42,420 nucleotides of DNA from Candidatus Woesearchaeota archaeon (GTDB lineage: Archaea; Nanobdellota; Nanobdellia; Woesearchaeales; WJIZ01): the NCBI GenBank assembly GCA_018303125.1, contig JAGVYS010000007.1, positions 1 to 42,420 on the forward strand, given 5' to 3'. Position numbers and translations under genes: made by a program. The notes beneath the pieces are model-generated. The model did not search any database and was not told where the DNA came from. It worked only from the letters and a program-made list of their open reading frames with translations. Shown piece after piece: positions 25,249 through 34,191 of the stretch; position 1 is the stretch's first letter, and each line of letters opens with the position of its first letter.

Positions 25249-25975
25249 TTTTTGTCTCCGAAAGAACAGAGTCAATTACTTTTTCAGGATAGCCATATTT
25301 CAGCAACCCTTCCCTTACCTGCTCTTTTGTGTACCCTCTTTTTTGATACTTATTTACATAATCCCTTATGGCTTCTGTTTTTTTGTTCGCTATTCCTACA
25401 AGCCCATGCTTTCTCCTTGCCTCGAAAAGCAGCAATATTATTGGTATTGCGACAACTATTGTCATTACAGTCCATGGAACAAAGTCTGAAAAAGAAGGCT
25501 GGCCTGTTACCATGCCAAGAGCCCTTTCAGCATCCTCCCTTGAATCAAATGCAATTAGGATGTTGGAGCCAGAAAGGGAAATGCTAGGTTCTCCTGAATA
25601 TGTGCCTTCTATTAGCTCATCCATGAGCATGTTTGTGCCTGGCGAGCCGATGACAACTAGGCTTCCGGAAGCAGAGATATCTTTCTCTTCCGTAAGCGCG
25701 ATGCCAAGATGCGAGGCAATCTTTTCCGCATATTCTCTTTCATATTCCTGGGCATTAGTGCCAATTACTGCCGTATACCTTTCAGGGCTGCCCCGGATAG
25801 TCTCAATAAGCAACGAGTATTTTCCATCATAAGCGCTTCCTGTGCCAGAGAAACGGCCAGAAGTTCCTGCGAGAGTAAACACATAGAATACTATTATCCC
25901 TACAAGTGCAAATAAAACAAGCTTCTCCAACTCTTTTTCGTTAGTCCTCCTTTTTTGTTTCACATTATAACCCAA
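25241..25975 (-). CDS. Membrane protein with an extracytoplasmic S-layer-like domain, 244 aa
   Basis: One N-terminal helix (LVLFALVGIIVFYVFTLAG), an outside domain of about 120 residues, a second helix (WTVMTIVVAIPIILLLF) and a cytoplasmic C-terminal tail ending in a small helical motif (GYTKEQVREGLLKYGYPEKV) of the kind seen in many archaeal membrane proteins. The outside domain (GSLVVIGSPGTNMLMDELI, then NILIAFDSREDAERAL) resembles the 'NLILVGGPxxN...' module of archaeal S-layer proteins. It is coupled to the SpoIIM-like gene downstream. Exact role unknown. Confidence 0.6.
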   Translation of the reverse strand: MGYNVKQKRRTNEKELEKLVLFALVGIIVFYVFTLAGTSGRFSGTGSAYDGKYSLLIETIRGSPERYTAVIGTNAQEYEREYAEKIASHLGIALTEEKDISASGSLVVIGSPGTNMLMDELIEGTYSGEPSISLSGSNILIAFDSREDAERALGMVTGQPSFSDFVPWTVMTIVVAIPIILLLFEARRKHGLVGIANKKTEAIRDYVNKYQKRGYTKEQVREGLLKYGYPEKVIDSVLSETKNA

Positions 25976-26017
25976 TATAGAGCAATATTTAAAAATATTG
26001 GATTTTTATGCTTTGGA

Positions 26018-26452
26018 ATGGCAGATTGCATTTTTTGTATGATCTCACAGGGCAAGGTGCCTTGCCACAAGGTTTATGAGGATGAAAAATGCTTTGCTTT
26101 CCTCGACATAGCGCCTGTCAGCAGAGGACATGTCTTGGTAATACCTAAGGAACACGCAGCCAAGATGCATGAGCTTAGCGATGAGTCATGCCCTGCCCTG
26201 ATGTTGGCTGTAAAGAAAGTCTCGAAGGCCGTGCAGGAGGCATTCTCATGCGATTTTAACATCCTGAACAATAATGGGAAGATGGCAGGACAAGCAGTCC
26301 ATCATGTCCATTTTCATGTTATACCCAGGAGAGGAATAAAGGAGGAATTTTCATTCAACTGGGTGCCCAGAAAACAACAGGGTGATGATGATGCGGAAGA
26401 GATTCTTGAGAGGATAAAGGAGCGCATCATTGGCAGTGCAAATAAGCAATAA
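26018..26452 (+). CDS. HIT-family nucleotide hydrolase
   Basis: 144 aa from ATG 26018. The track's 25955 start overlaps the divergent gene and lies before the TATA box (ATATTTAAAAATATT, ~27 bp upstream), so I reject it. The histidine triad is intact (VHHVHFHVIPR). A CxxC near the start (ADCIFCMI) is the usual zinc-binding lead of this group. GHVLVIPKEHA is also conserved. Members hydrolyse dinucleoside polyphosphates or AMP-lysine/AMP-NH2 adducts. Leaderless transcript likely. Converges with the TrmB-type gene. Confidence 0.9.
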   Translation: MADCIFCMISQGKVPCHKVYEDEKCFAFLDIAPVSRGHVLVIPKEHAAKMHELSDESCPALMLAVKKVSKAVQEAFSCDFNILNNNGKMAGQAVHHVHFHVIPRRGIKEEFSFNWVPRKQQGDDDAEEILERIKERIIGSANKQ

Positions 26453-26474
26453 AGCGAAGGGGAATGCTCTTACT

Positions 26475-27209
26475 TTATGGACTTGCAGCCTGCCACATAA
26501 GCTCAAAGTATTTTCTGTAGCCATCGGCAATTGACTTGTTCTTAATCACAACCGCAATCGGCTCTTTTTCAGAAAGTAGCAGGATGGCTGAATTGTCTCC
26601 ATAAATCCTTAGGGCAGCCATGGAAGAATAGTGCTCAGGTATATACCTTATTTTGCTGAGTGGGTGCTTCTTTAAACCCTTTCTTGCCTTCTCGCTGTAT
26701 ATTAGCCTGTTCTTTATTTTTGCCTTAGCCCTTTTACTGGCGAAATGTCTGATATAATGCTTAAACATATTCTCAAGCTGATAGCCTGGGCTGACACCAA
26801 TATAACCCTTTCCTGTTCTCAGGATATGGTCAAATACTGTTTTTAAGCCTTCAACTCCCCTGAAAAACCTCACGTCATGTCCTTCTTCAAATTTTGTCCT
26901 TAAATCCAGCTCTGGCATGATTTTATTAAGCCTCTCCTTTAGGTTATCCAGCCTGAACTTTCTTTCTTCCACCAGCCCAATCAGCCTTTTTGGGCTTGCA
27001 GGGCTGAAGACTTTCTTGTTGTTAACTATAACAGAGCTGACGAGCCCTTTTTCAACCAATCTTCCAATGGAATCATATATATTTCTCCTGTGCATTCCAG
27101 TTTTCTCCATAATCTGCCCTATCCCGGCAGTTCCAAGGCCCAATAGTTCCATGTAAATTTTAGACTCGCTATTGGTCAATCCAAGTTCAGACAAAATTTT
27201 ATCATGCAT
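26475..27209 (-). CDS. TrmB-type sugar-responsive transcriptional regulator
   Basis: 244 aa from ATG 27209; the track uses TTG 27230. The N-terminal winged helix (LGLTNSESKIYMELLGLG, then TGMHRRNIYDSIGRLVEKGL) is a good match to TrmB, followed by a coiled-coil segment (LVEERKFRLDNLKERLNKI) and a C-terminal effector region (~100-244). TrmB proteins regulate sugar transport and metabolism, commonly of trehalose or maltose. The divergent gene encodes a sugar glycosyltransferase-phosphatase, and a palindrome covers the TATA box between them, so the pair is probably regulator and target. Confidence 0.8.
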   Translation of the reverse strand: MHDKILSELGLTNSESKIYMELLGLGTAGIGQIMEKTGMHRRNIYDSIGRLVEKGLVSSVIVNNKKVFSPASPKRLIGLVEERKFRLDNLKERLNKIMPELDLRTKFEEGHDVRFFRGVEGLKTVFDHILRTGKGYIGVSPGYQLENMFKHYIRHFASKRAKAKIKNRLIYSEKARKGLKKHPLSKIRYIPEHYSSMAALRIYGDNSAILLLSEKEPIAVVIKNKSIADGYRKYFELMWQAASP

Positions 27210-27242
27210 ACATATTGGACAGCTTGCCAATTCTTAAATTTT

Positions 27243-27263
27243 GTGGTAACCTTATATCACCAC
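27243..27263. promoter_or_regulatory. GTGGT-N11-ACCAC palindrome between TrmB and the glycosyltransferase gene
   Basis: A 5-bp arm inverted repeat encloses the minus-strand TATA box (GATATAAG) of the TrmB-type gene. It lies just upstream of a plus-strand TATA candidate (CTTTAAATAA, ~27269). One bound dimer could affect both divergent transcripts. The ~120-nt region that follows contains CAGTATA twice. Confidence 0.5.
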
Positions 27264-27418
27264 ACTGCTTTAAATAATCTGGAGCTGCAGTATAGGTATA
27301 ACCGAAAAATTTCAGTATAGCACTGCATGAGTTGGGGGAATGGAAGCAACAGCCTGAATGAAAATAGGCTTTCAGCATGTAGAATACAGAGTAAAATTCA
27401 ATTGCCTTTAAACTAACG

Positions 27419-29359
27419 ATGAAAATATTTTTCGCAAGCCAGTCATTTTACCCACATATAGGGGGAGTATCAACATACCTTCTCAATCTAGCCATAGGGC
27501 TGAGCCAGGGAGGCAATGAAATAGTTGAAGTCCACCTGAGGATTCCAAATGAACGGACAGAAGACACTGTAAAAGGCATCAAGGTTTATCGCATACCTCG
27601 GACACCCATTAGGGAAGGATTGCTTAAGGGATACAGCAATTTTAAGGAAAGAATCTATAAGGAGTGTCATGGTGAAGGGGATTTCTTCAAGAAAGAGCCT
27701 CTTGTGACCTATGGTTACGATGAATATCTCCAGATAAACTCATTACTCGGCAAACAGATAGAAGACCTTCTGGAAAAAAACCCAACCGAGATAGTACACA
27801 TACACGATTTTCAGCTCCTCATGGTTTACAAGAATGTGCCAAGGGGGGTGCCAGTTATACTGACATGGCACATACCTTTCATGGATTCAATTTCAAACCA
27901 CTTGAAGCGATTCCTGATTAGGCACATGAAAGGATTTGACAAGGTGATTTTTTCATGTGATGAATACGCGAAATCGGCAGTCAAATGCGGATTACCTCCC
28001 AACAGGGTGGAAGTGATACATCCCATCGCAAACACCACCATGTTTAGGCCAAAGAAACACGATAATGAGCTGAAACGCCTGTGCAATATCCCTAACGACT
28101 GCAAGACTATATTGTGCGTACAGCGCATCGACGCAAAGAGCGGTCATGTCCAGTTAATTAAATCCATGCAAAGCGTACTTGCCGGGTTTCCAAAGGCAAG
28201 GTTGGTATTTATAGGCGGAAAATCCATGACAAGCAAGATATCAAAGGAGAGGGAAAACATCGAGAAGGAGGTCCATGCCCTTGTAAAATCCCTCGGCCTG
28301 CAGAACAGTGTATTTTTTGCAGGGAGCATTGAATACGAAAAGCTTCCCGCATATTACAATTCTGCGGACATTGTTGCCCTTACATCGAAGAATGAAGGTT
28401 TCGGCCTCGCTGTCACAGAAGGGATGGCCTGCGGAAAGCCGATAGTAGCCACAAATGTTCCAGGCATAGTTTTGCAGGTGCAGGATGCCGTAAATGGATT
28501 TATCGTAGAGCCGGGAGATTATGAAAAAACGGCTGAAAAGATACTGGAGCTTCTGAAAAATGATAAACTCAGAGAGGCAATGGGAAAAGAAAGCCTATGC
28601 ATAGCCAAATCAAGGTTTTCAATGTCAAAAGGCATAGATATGCATCAAAGGCTCTACAGAAAACTGATTAAGTCAAAAACTGACTGGTGCCTTAAGACTG
28701 TAAAATTGGAGCATGTTTCTGCCATTATCACTGACTTCGACAGGACTATTACTGACAGACCGGGTGTCATAAATAAAACTGTCTTGGATGGGCTCGATTC
28801 TCTGAATAAGCCATTAATCTTGGTTACCGGAAGGGTGATGGATTATGCAAAAGAGCTTTTAAGGAAATATCCTGTATGGGACTGCATAATTGCAGAGAAT
28901 GGTAGCTATGCATATTTTCCAGGCAAGGACCTTTGCTGGAGCTTTACTTCCGGGCCGTTCGAGGAAGCAAAAATGATTCTCAGGAGAGAGAATTTTCCAG
29001 CAGATTTCGGAAATGGTGTAATCAGCATTTCCAAGTCGATTGAAGCTAAAGCAAAAGAGGTTTTAGGCAGCGTGGCAAGGCATATAGGATTCATAACCAA
29101 CGCGGATGAAGTGATGCTGCTCCCGGAAGGAATAAATAAAGGCATTAGCGTCAAGCTTGCTTTGGATTACATGGGAATAGACCTAAAGAACACAGTAATA
29201 ATTGCTGATGGGGAGAATGACATAAGCCTCTTTGCAAATCCTGGATTTAAAGTAGCAGTGGCAAACGCAGACGAGAAGCTCAGGCTTCTGGCAGATGAGG
29301 TCACAGACAAACCCTCTACAGAGGGTGTGCTTGAGGTAATAGAAAAATTAAGAATGTAA
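27419..29359 (+). CDS. GT4 glycosyltransferase fused to a HAD phosphatase (sucrose-phosphate synthase/phosphatase-like)
   Basis: 646 aa. Residues 1-~415 form a GT-B glycosyltransferase family 4: FYPHIGGVSTYLLNLA, acceptor region IVHIHDFQ, and the sugar-nucleotide motif NEGFGLAVTEGMACGKPIV (E-x7-E). From ~430 a HAD domain of the Cof/SPP type begins: DFDRTIT (motif I), LVTGR (motif II), Lys in EGINKGISV, and IADGENDISLF (motif IV). The domain order is that of sucrose-phosphate synthase-phosphatase: make a phosphorylated glycoside, then remove the phosphate. The product could be sucrose, trehalose or another compatible solute. MscS follows 10 bp downstream and a TrmB regulator lies upstream, which suggests osmotic adaptation. 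Confidence 0.85.
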   Translation: MKIFFASQSFYPHIGGVSTYLLNLAIGLSQGGNEIVEVHLRIPNERTEDTVKGIKVYRIPRTPIREGLLKGYSNFKERIYKECHGEGDFFKKEPLVTYGYDEYLQINSLLGKQIEDLLEKNPTEIVHIHDFQLLMVYKNVPRGVPVILTWHIPFMDSISNHLKRFLIRHMKGFDKVIFSCDEYAKSAVKCGLPPNRVEVIHPIANTTMFRPKKHDNELKRLCNIPNDCKTILCVQRIDAKSGHVQLIKSMQSVLAGFPKARLVFIGGKSMTSKISKERENIEKEVHALVKSLGLQNSVFFAGSIEYEKLPAYYNSADIVALTSKNEGFGLAVTEGMACGKPIVATNVPGIVLQVQDAVNGFIVEPGDYEKTAEKILELLKNDKLREAMGKESLCIAKSRFSMSKGIDMHQRLYRKLIKSKTDWCLKTVKLEHVSAIITDFDRTITDRPGVINKTVLDGLDSLNKPLILVTGRVMDYAKELLRKYPVWDCIIAENGSYAYFPGKDLCWSFTSGPFEEAKMILRRENFPADFGNGVISISKSIEAKAKEVLGSVARHIGFITNADEVMLLPEGINKGISVKLALDYMGIDLKNTVIIADGENDISLFANPGFKVAVANADEKLRLLADEVTDKPSTEGVLEVIEKLRM

Positions 29360-29369
29360 TCATTGCAAA

Positions 29370-30404
29370 ATGGCATTAAACAACATGATATACACAGAAA
29401 TTATCATTGCAACTGCAGGAATTATAGGCTCATTCATCGCAGCCAAATTGCTCTGCTTTGTGTTGGATAGATACATAAAATCATTTACAAAGAAGACGAA
29501 GACAGATATTGATGACCGGATTCTTGCGGCACTGGAAAGGCCGTTCATAATTCTCGTTGTAATTATAGGGCTGTATTTTTCACTATTGCAGGTTGATTAT
29601 GTCCGCCAATATGTAGGGATAATGAATGATGCTTTCTTCGTACTCAGTGTTTTGTGGACTGTTTTTGTGCTATACAGGCTTACAAAAGTTCTCATGGAAA
29701 AATGGGTTTCCACTAATCCGTCTTTTCAGAACATGCCTAGGCTTGTCGTTAAGATAGCTGATGTCCTAATCTATTTCATAGGCCTGATAATTATCCTCAA
29801 GCACTTCAACATAGAGATAACTCCCTTCGTTGCGACATTAGGGATAGGTGGCATTGCCATAGGCTTTGCTCTTCAGGACACACTCTCAAATTTTTTCTCC
29901 GGCTTGTACATAATCTCCGACAGGCCGATAAACATCGGTGATTTCATTGAGCTAGAGGACGACATAAGTGGCTATGTCGAGGACATAGGCTGGCGCACTA
30001 CCAGGATAAGAACACTGCCAAATACGATGGTAATAGTCCCAAATTCAAAAATTGCCTCATCTATAATAAAAAATGATACTCTACCTGTCCCGGAAATGAG
30101 CATAGTAATCCAATGCGGAGTATCCTATGCCTCAGACCTTGACAAGGTTGAAGAAGTCACGATAGACACAGCCACGGAAATACAGAAAAACACTGAAGGC
30201 GCAGTCAAGGATTTTAAGCCCTTCATAAGATACCATACCTTCGGAGATTCAAACATAAATTTTTCTATTATACTGAGGGTTAAGACATTTGTTGACAAGT
30301 ATCTGGTGACGCATGAGTTCATCAAAGCCCTGAAAAAGGCATATGATAAAGAAGGCATAGAGATATCGTGGCCTGTCAGGAAAATTTACTACGGCAAGAA
30401 ATAA
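29370..30404 (+). CDS. mscS: MscS-family mechanosensitive ion channel
   Basis: 344 aa with about four N-terminal membrane helices. The pore helix and beta domain match MscS: FVATLGIGGIAIGFALQDTL, SNFFSGLYIISDRPINIGDF, then IRTLPNTMVIVPNSKI. The cytoplasmic alpha/beta cage (about 240-344) follows. It opens under membrane tension to release solutes during hypo-osmotic shock. It starts 10 bp after the glycosyltransferase-phosphatase gene and has no promoter of its own, so it is probably cotranscribed. This gives a solute-making and a solute-releasing activity in one transcript. Confidence 0.93.
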   Translation: MALNNMIYTEIIIATAGIIGSFIAAKLLCFVLDRYIKSFTKKTKTDIDDRILAALERPFIILVVIIGLYFSLLQVDYVRQYVGIMNDAFFVLSVLWTVFVLYRLTKVLMEKWVSTNPSFQNMPRLVVKIADVLIYFIGLIIILKHFNIEITPFVATLGIGGIAIGFALQDTLSNFFSGLYIISDRPINIGDFIELEDDISGYVEDIGWRTTRIRTLPNTMVIVPNSKIASSIIKNDTLPVPEMSIVIQCGVSYASDLDKVEEVTIDTATEIQKNTEGAVKDFKPFIRYHTFGDSNINFSIILRVKTFVDKYLVTHEFIKALKKAYDKEGIEISWPVRKIYYGKK

Positions 30405-30508
30405 TGCCAATGATTCTATCGACTTTTCAGGCATACCTTAAATAGCCTTAGTTTTATGCACATGGAAAGATAAGCTTTAAAATGGAACTGTTGTTCTATT
30501 TGTCCTAC

Positions 30509-30629
30509 GGCGGTGTAGCTCAGCCTGGTTAGAGCGCTAGACTCATAAGCGTATGAGTTATGAGACATTATGTCGATGATGCTAAGCAGGGTTATCTAGA
30601 GGTCGTGGGTTCAAATCTCGCCACCGCCA
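30509..30629 (+). tRNA. tRNA-Met (CAU), elongator, with intron at 37/38
   Basis: Acceptor GGCGGTG pairs with CACCGCC (30622-30628), discriminator A. D-arm GCTCAGCC...GAGC; anticodon stem CTAGA/TCTAG; loop C-U-CAU-A-A; T-arm GTGGG-TTCAAAT-CTCGC. The anticodon is at 30544-30546. A 46-nt intron (30548-30593) sits between positions 37 and 38, the canonical archaeal site. Exon features resemble archaeal elongator tRNA-Met. tRNA-Ile2 with a CAU anticodon to be modified is the alternative. CCA is not encoded. Confidence 0.88.
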
Positions 30630-30786
30630 CTTTTCTATCCGGCAAGTCTACGGTAGGGCGCAATTGTATGGATGAGTATGCTATCCCAGATTGCAATGCT
30701 TAATTCTTTGCGATTGACTGGAAACCATTAATTTTGTTCCGGAATAATCCCAAATTTTATATATTCCAAATAATAAATGAGATAGT

Positions 30787-31755
30787 ATGAAATATAGGCT
30801 ACTCCAACTTGGTGTGTTAATTGTTGCAATTCTGTTTCTTTATGGATGCGCAAAAGAGAATCCTAGCGAACTAGTCTCAGGAGACCTTTGCGGTGAAATC
30901 TCTTATCAGGATTCAATCTATCAAATCAACTTGTGCAATGGTTTGGGAAACCTCATATTCAGCCAAGCAACGAATGCAAAAATATCTGAATTTAATCCAT
31001 TCTTTGTCAGAATTTCAGATGCAGAGTATAATGAGACACATGTTTTCAATTTTAATGGCATTGAAAACATAACCAGCTGTAGCAGTTGCCTTGGAATTGG
31101 TACGCCATATGACGGCACAAATATGGGAGCACCAGATGAACAGATATTTTGCAAGCTTCAGCTTCCGATAAAATTCCACTGGTATTATGACTTGCCAAAT
31201 AGTGAATATGGCCCTGACAGCCCTGGTTGGTGGATGGAGGATGAAAGATATATCCGCTTCCTGGACACCGTGACAGACTTAAAATGGGGAAACCTGCAAA
31301 TTTACGACAAGAAGACCGGAAAGAGGGTAATGTACGAATGGTGGGGGTCAGATTGCACCAAAGAGGAGTCTGACTTTTCACCAAGTTGGCCATCTTTTAT
31401 CCCATCTGCCCCGGTTTTCGGAAAATCAGGCAATATATCATTTCTTAGTTTAAATGCCCCAACATCCTTTAGGGATAATCCTAATAACGATCCGGCATTC
31501 TATGATCAGATGTGGGGACGTGGATACCCTGTCCAGTTATCGCGCTATAATCCAGATGCCCGTCTCACTAACAAGGTGAGCGTAAACGGCATCGATTGCT
31601 ATACTGCATCTTCGTTAAATACCGAAGCAGCTGACATATGCATAAATAAAGAGTTATGCATCGTTGATTATGCAAACTCACCTAGCTTAAAGCGAGTTAT
31701 ACTCTCCAATGATTTTAGCGATGATGTGTTTAATCTGCCTGCTGTCTGCAAGTAA
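30787..31755 (+). CDS. Lipoprotein, 322 aa
   Basis: Signal peptide with lipobox (ILFLYGC), so a surface-anchored lipoprotein. Residues ~30-110 share a cysteine-containing unit with the lipoprotein at 40767-41426: CGEI...NLC...FVRISD...CSSC here, CGKI...DLC...FVSITD...CKAC there. The rest is Trp/Pro/Asp-rich with several cysteines (SDCTKEE, DCYTASS, LCIVDYA). No known enzyme motif. A TATA box (TTTTATATATT) is about 27 bp upstream of ATG 30787. Convergent with glnA. Confidence 0.65.
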   Translation: MKYRLLQLGVLIVAILFLYGCAKENPSELVSGDLCGEISYQDSIYQINLCNGLGNLIFSQATNAKISEFNPFFVRISDAEYNETHVFNFNGIENITSCSSCLGIGTPYDGTNMGAPDEQIFCKLQLPIKFHWYYDLPNSEYGPDSPGWWMEDERYIRFLDTVTDLKWGNLQIYDKKTGKRVMYEWWGSDCTKEESDFSPSWPSFIPSAPVFGKSGNISFLSLNAPTSFRDNPNNDPAFYDQMWGRGYPVQLSRYNPDARLTNKVSVNGIDCYTASSLNTEAADICINKELCIVDYANSPSLKRVILSNDFSDDVFNLPAVCK

Positions 31756-31822
31756 ATTTAATGGATAATCTAATTCTAGTATAACTAATTGTAGCTTATA
31801 GTTCTAACAAATAAAGAAAAAT

Positions 31823-31837
31823 GCCTTCTAGGAAGGC
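31823..31837 (-). terminator. Terminator hairpin of glnA
   Basis: Directly after the glnA stop codon, GCCTTC-CTA-GAAGGC forms a perfect 6-bp stem with a 3-base loop, followed on the minus strand by ATTTTTC. The shape is that of an intrinsic terminator; archaea mostly rely on the T-run. It lies between two convergent genes. Confidence 0.6.
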
Positions 31838-33298
31838 TCAGAGGTCATAATAGAGGTTAAATTCCCATGGATGCGGCCTTATCCTTATAGGGTCTATTTC
31901 CTTTGCCCTCTTATAGCCAATCCATGTCTCTATCAGGTCCTTTGTGAATACCTTCCCATGCAGAAGGAAATCATGGTCGTTTTCAAGCGCGGATATTGAC
32001 TCTGCCAATGAGCCCGGTACGCTTTTTACGCTTTCTAACTCCTTGCCTTCAAGCTCATAGATGTTCTTCTCAAGCGGCTCGCCTGGGTCAATTTTTCTCT
32101 TTATTCCGTCAAGTCCTGCCATTAGCATGGCTGAGAATGCAAGGTACACATTAGCTGAAGGGTCTGGTGTTCTGAACTCTATTCTTTTCGCGTTTTCGCT
32201 GTTAGAGTACATTGGAATCCTTATTGCAGCGCTCCTGTTTCTTTTTGAGTATACTAAGTTAACAGGCGCCTCGAAGCCAGGCACGAGCCTTTTATATGAG
32301 TTTGTGGTCGGAGCTATTAGGCCGCAAAGTGCAGGGGCATGCTCAAGCAGGCCTCCAATGTAATATTTCGCGGTTTCACTCAGCATTGCATAGCCATCCT
32401 TGTCGTAAAACAGATTTTTCCCTTTTTTCCAGAGGCTCATGTGAGTGTGCATGCCGCTTCCGTTATCGTTGAACAACGGCTTAGGCATGAATGTTGCTGA
32501 TTTGCCATGCTTTGCAGCTATATTCCTGATAATATACTTGTACATCATTACCTGGTCGGCCATCCTAACCATAGGAGAATAACCCATGTCAATCTCGCAC
32601 TGGCCGCCTGTGGCAACCTCATGATGGTGGCACTCAATATGGATGCCTGACCTTATGAGAGTTGTAACAATCTCGTTCCTTATGTTTTGCAGCGTGTCAG
32701 TTGGAGGAACTGGGAAATAGCCTTCCTTGTACCTTGTCTTGTAGCCGAGGTTGTTTGCTTCACTTCCCGTATTCCATGCTCCTTCATTAGAGTCAATATA
32801 ATAATAGCCGCAATTCTCCCTCTGGTCATACCTTACGCTGTCAAAGATGAAGAACTCAAGCTCAGGTCCATAATGGCCAACTTCGGCTATGCCTGTCTCC
32901 TTTAGGTAGGCTTCTGCTTTCTGTGCCACATATCTAGGATCCCTTGAGAAGAACTCGCCTGTTTCAGGCTCCTTTATGCTTCCTATCATACTCACTGTTG
33001 AATCTGAGAATGGGTCCGTAAACATTGTCTTGACATCAGGCATCAGCAGCATGTCGCTCTCATAAATCTCCTTGAAGCCCCTTATTGAGCTTCCATCAAA
33101 GCCGAATCCCCTTGAAATTGAGCCTTCGTTAAATTCTGATATAGGTACTGTAAAATGCTGCCATATACCTGGCATGTCTGTGAATTTCATGTCAACGAAC
33201 TTTGCAGTGTCCAAGCCGTGCCTAAGGCTGTCTGCAAATTCTTTCCTTGATTTTAAATGCTCCTCATCTATGAATTTGGTCATGCCTTCAGGACTCAT
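31838..33298 (-). CDS. glnA: Glutamine synthetase, type I
   Basis: ATP-dependent synthesis of glutamine from glutamate and ammonia; cytosolic dodecamer in this family. The 486-aa protein shows the GSI landmarks: GFGFDGSSIRGF, metal-binding ELEFFIFD, the ATP-binding region DNGSGMHTHMSLW, glutamate-binding LVPGFEAPVNLVYSKRNRSA, and IEFRTPDPSAN. A Tyr at LEKNIYELEG aligns with the adenylylation-site region of GSI-beta; no adenylyltransferase is present here. GGGAGG precedes ATG 33298 by 7 bp, and a TATA element lies around 33355, so this gene has a leader and RBS. Glutamine feeds the AsnB-Dph6 and PurM-related pathways. Confidence 0.96.
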   Translation of the reverse strand: MSPEGMTKFIDEEHLKSRKEFADSLRHGLDTAKFVDMKFTDMPGIWQHFTVPISEFNEGSISRGFGFDGSSIRGFKEIYESDMLLMPDVKTMFTDPFSDSTVSMIGSIKEPETGEFFSRDPRYVAQKAEAYLKETGIAEVGHYGPELEFFIFDSVRYDQRENCGYYYIDSNEGAWNTGSEANNLGYKTRYKEGYFPVPPTDTLQNIRNEIVTTLIRSGIHIECHHHEVATGGQCEIDMGYSPMVRMADQVMMYKYIIRNIAAKHGKSATFMPKPLFNDNGSGMHTHMSLWKKGKNLFYDKDGYAMLSETAKYYIGGLLEHAPALCGLIAPTTNSYKRLVPGFEAPVNLVYSKRNRSAAIRIPMYSNSENAKRIEFRTPDPSANVYLAFSAMLMAGLDGIKRKIDPGEPLEKNIYELEGKELESVKSVPGSLAESISALENDHDFLLHGKVFTKDLIETWIGYKRAKEIDPIRIRPHPWEFNLYYDL

Positions 33299-33527
33299 TT
33301 TTTACCTCCCATATAGCAGACACATGTCCGCAACTATTCATAGTGCCTGTTAGATATATTATATATCTTTTCGTTGTTCTATTTTACAATAGTTTAAAAT
33401 TTCTCTTAATTTTATATTATTTTATAATTTTATACCTTGAAATATGCATAAAATATACAATTTTTTGGCTTAAATTGCAGATATTCAGGGCATCGGATTT
33501 ATAAATCAAGATATAAACCGGCTAGCG

Positions 33528-34037
33528 ATGAACCAGGAAGTGAATGATTTTATCCAATTCGCAATTGAACAATATAGGGGATTGGCTCATTTTTGCACAT
33601 TCATGCCCGGAGCAAAATATGGGGCAGTATACAATGGCAATCATCTGCCATGGAGGCATGTAATAGTAGAGGACGTAGGCATAGGAAGTGCAGTATCCGT
33701 TGTACACCCTCTGGCAAAACAGTTACAGCTTGATGGCGAAGTAATTGAGCAGGTACGATTTCTGCCAGGAATGAATGTGGGAGAAGGCAATAGCATATTT
33801 ATTAATCATTTTATTGGAAATGACGATTCTGGTCTTAATCCCTCAGTTATAATTGGAGAAGTTCCTGTCGATAACCATATGTACCCTAATGAAATAATTA
33901 TATTCAGGCCATATGATGCTTCTAAAGTGCAAGAAGTGCTTAGGACAGTCATTTCCAGGCATAATGGTACATACAGCTTTGATAATTATGTCATTGAAAA
34001 ATATGTAAGAGGTCATGGGCACTGTAGGAATCGCTGA
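33528..34037 (+). CDS. Hypothetical protein, 169 aa
   Basis: Not recognised. Soluble, no signal peptide; rich in Val, Ile and aromatic residues, suggesting a mainly beta or alpha/beta fold. His-containing segments (LPWRHVIVEDVG, INHFIGNDD, VRGHGHCRNR) could be ligands but match no motif I know. TTTATAAAT about 25 bp before ATG 33528 indicates a leaderless mRNA. It resembles in style the other unknown single genes (2792, 18293) in the window. Confidence 0.6.
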   Translation: MNQEVNDFIQFAIEQYRGLAHFCTFMPGAKYGAVYNGNHLPWRHVIVEDVGIGSAVSVVHPLAKQLQLDGEVIEQVRFLPGMNVGEGNSIFINHFIGNDDSGLNPSVIIGEVPVDNHMYPNEIIIFRPYDASKVQEVLRTVISRHNGTYSFDNYVIEKYVRGHGHCRNR

Positions 34038-34060
34038 ATCTTTTTATTCCACGCAAAAAA

Positions 34061-34144
34061 CTATTTCTTCTCGAAAATGCTCCATATTACATAAATAGGA
34101 ACAAAAAATACTAGCGCACCGAGAATTAAGCTTTGAACCTGCAT
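34061..34144 (-). CDS. Possible 27-residue single-helix membrane peptide
   Basis: Below the track limit. ATG 34144 to TAG 34061 encodes one hydrophobic helix (LILGALVFFVPIYVIWSIF) with a basic end (EKK), the usual pattern of small archaeal membrane proteins. There is no good TATA box or RBS just upstream, but it is 47 bp downstream of the gene at 34192-34449 on the same strand and may share its transcript. Tentative. Confidence 0.35.
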   Translation of the reverse strand: MQVQSLILGALVFFVPIYVIWSIFEKK

Positions 34145-34191
34145 GGGTAGCAATGATTGCCAGGAACATGAGCCGATACAGCCAGCTTTTG

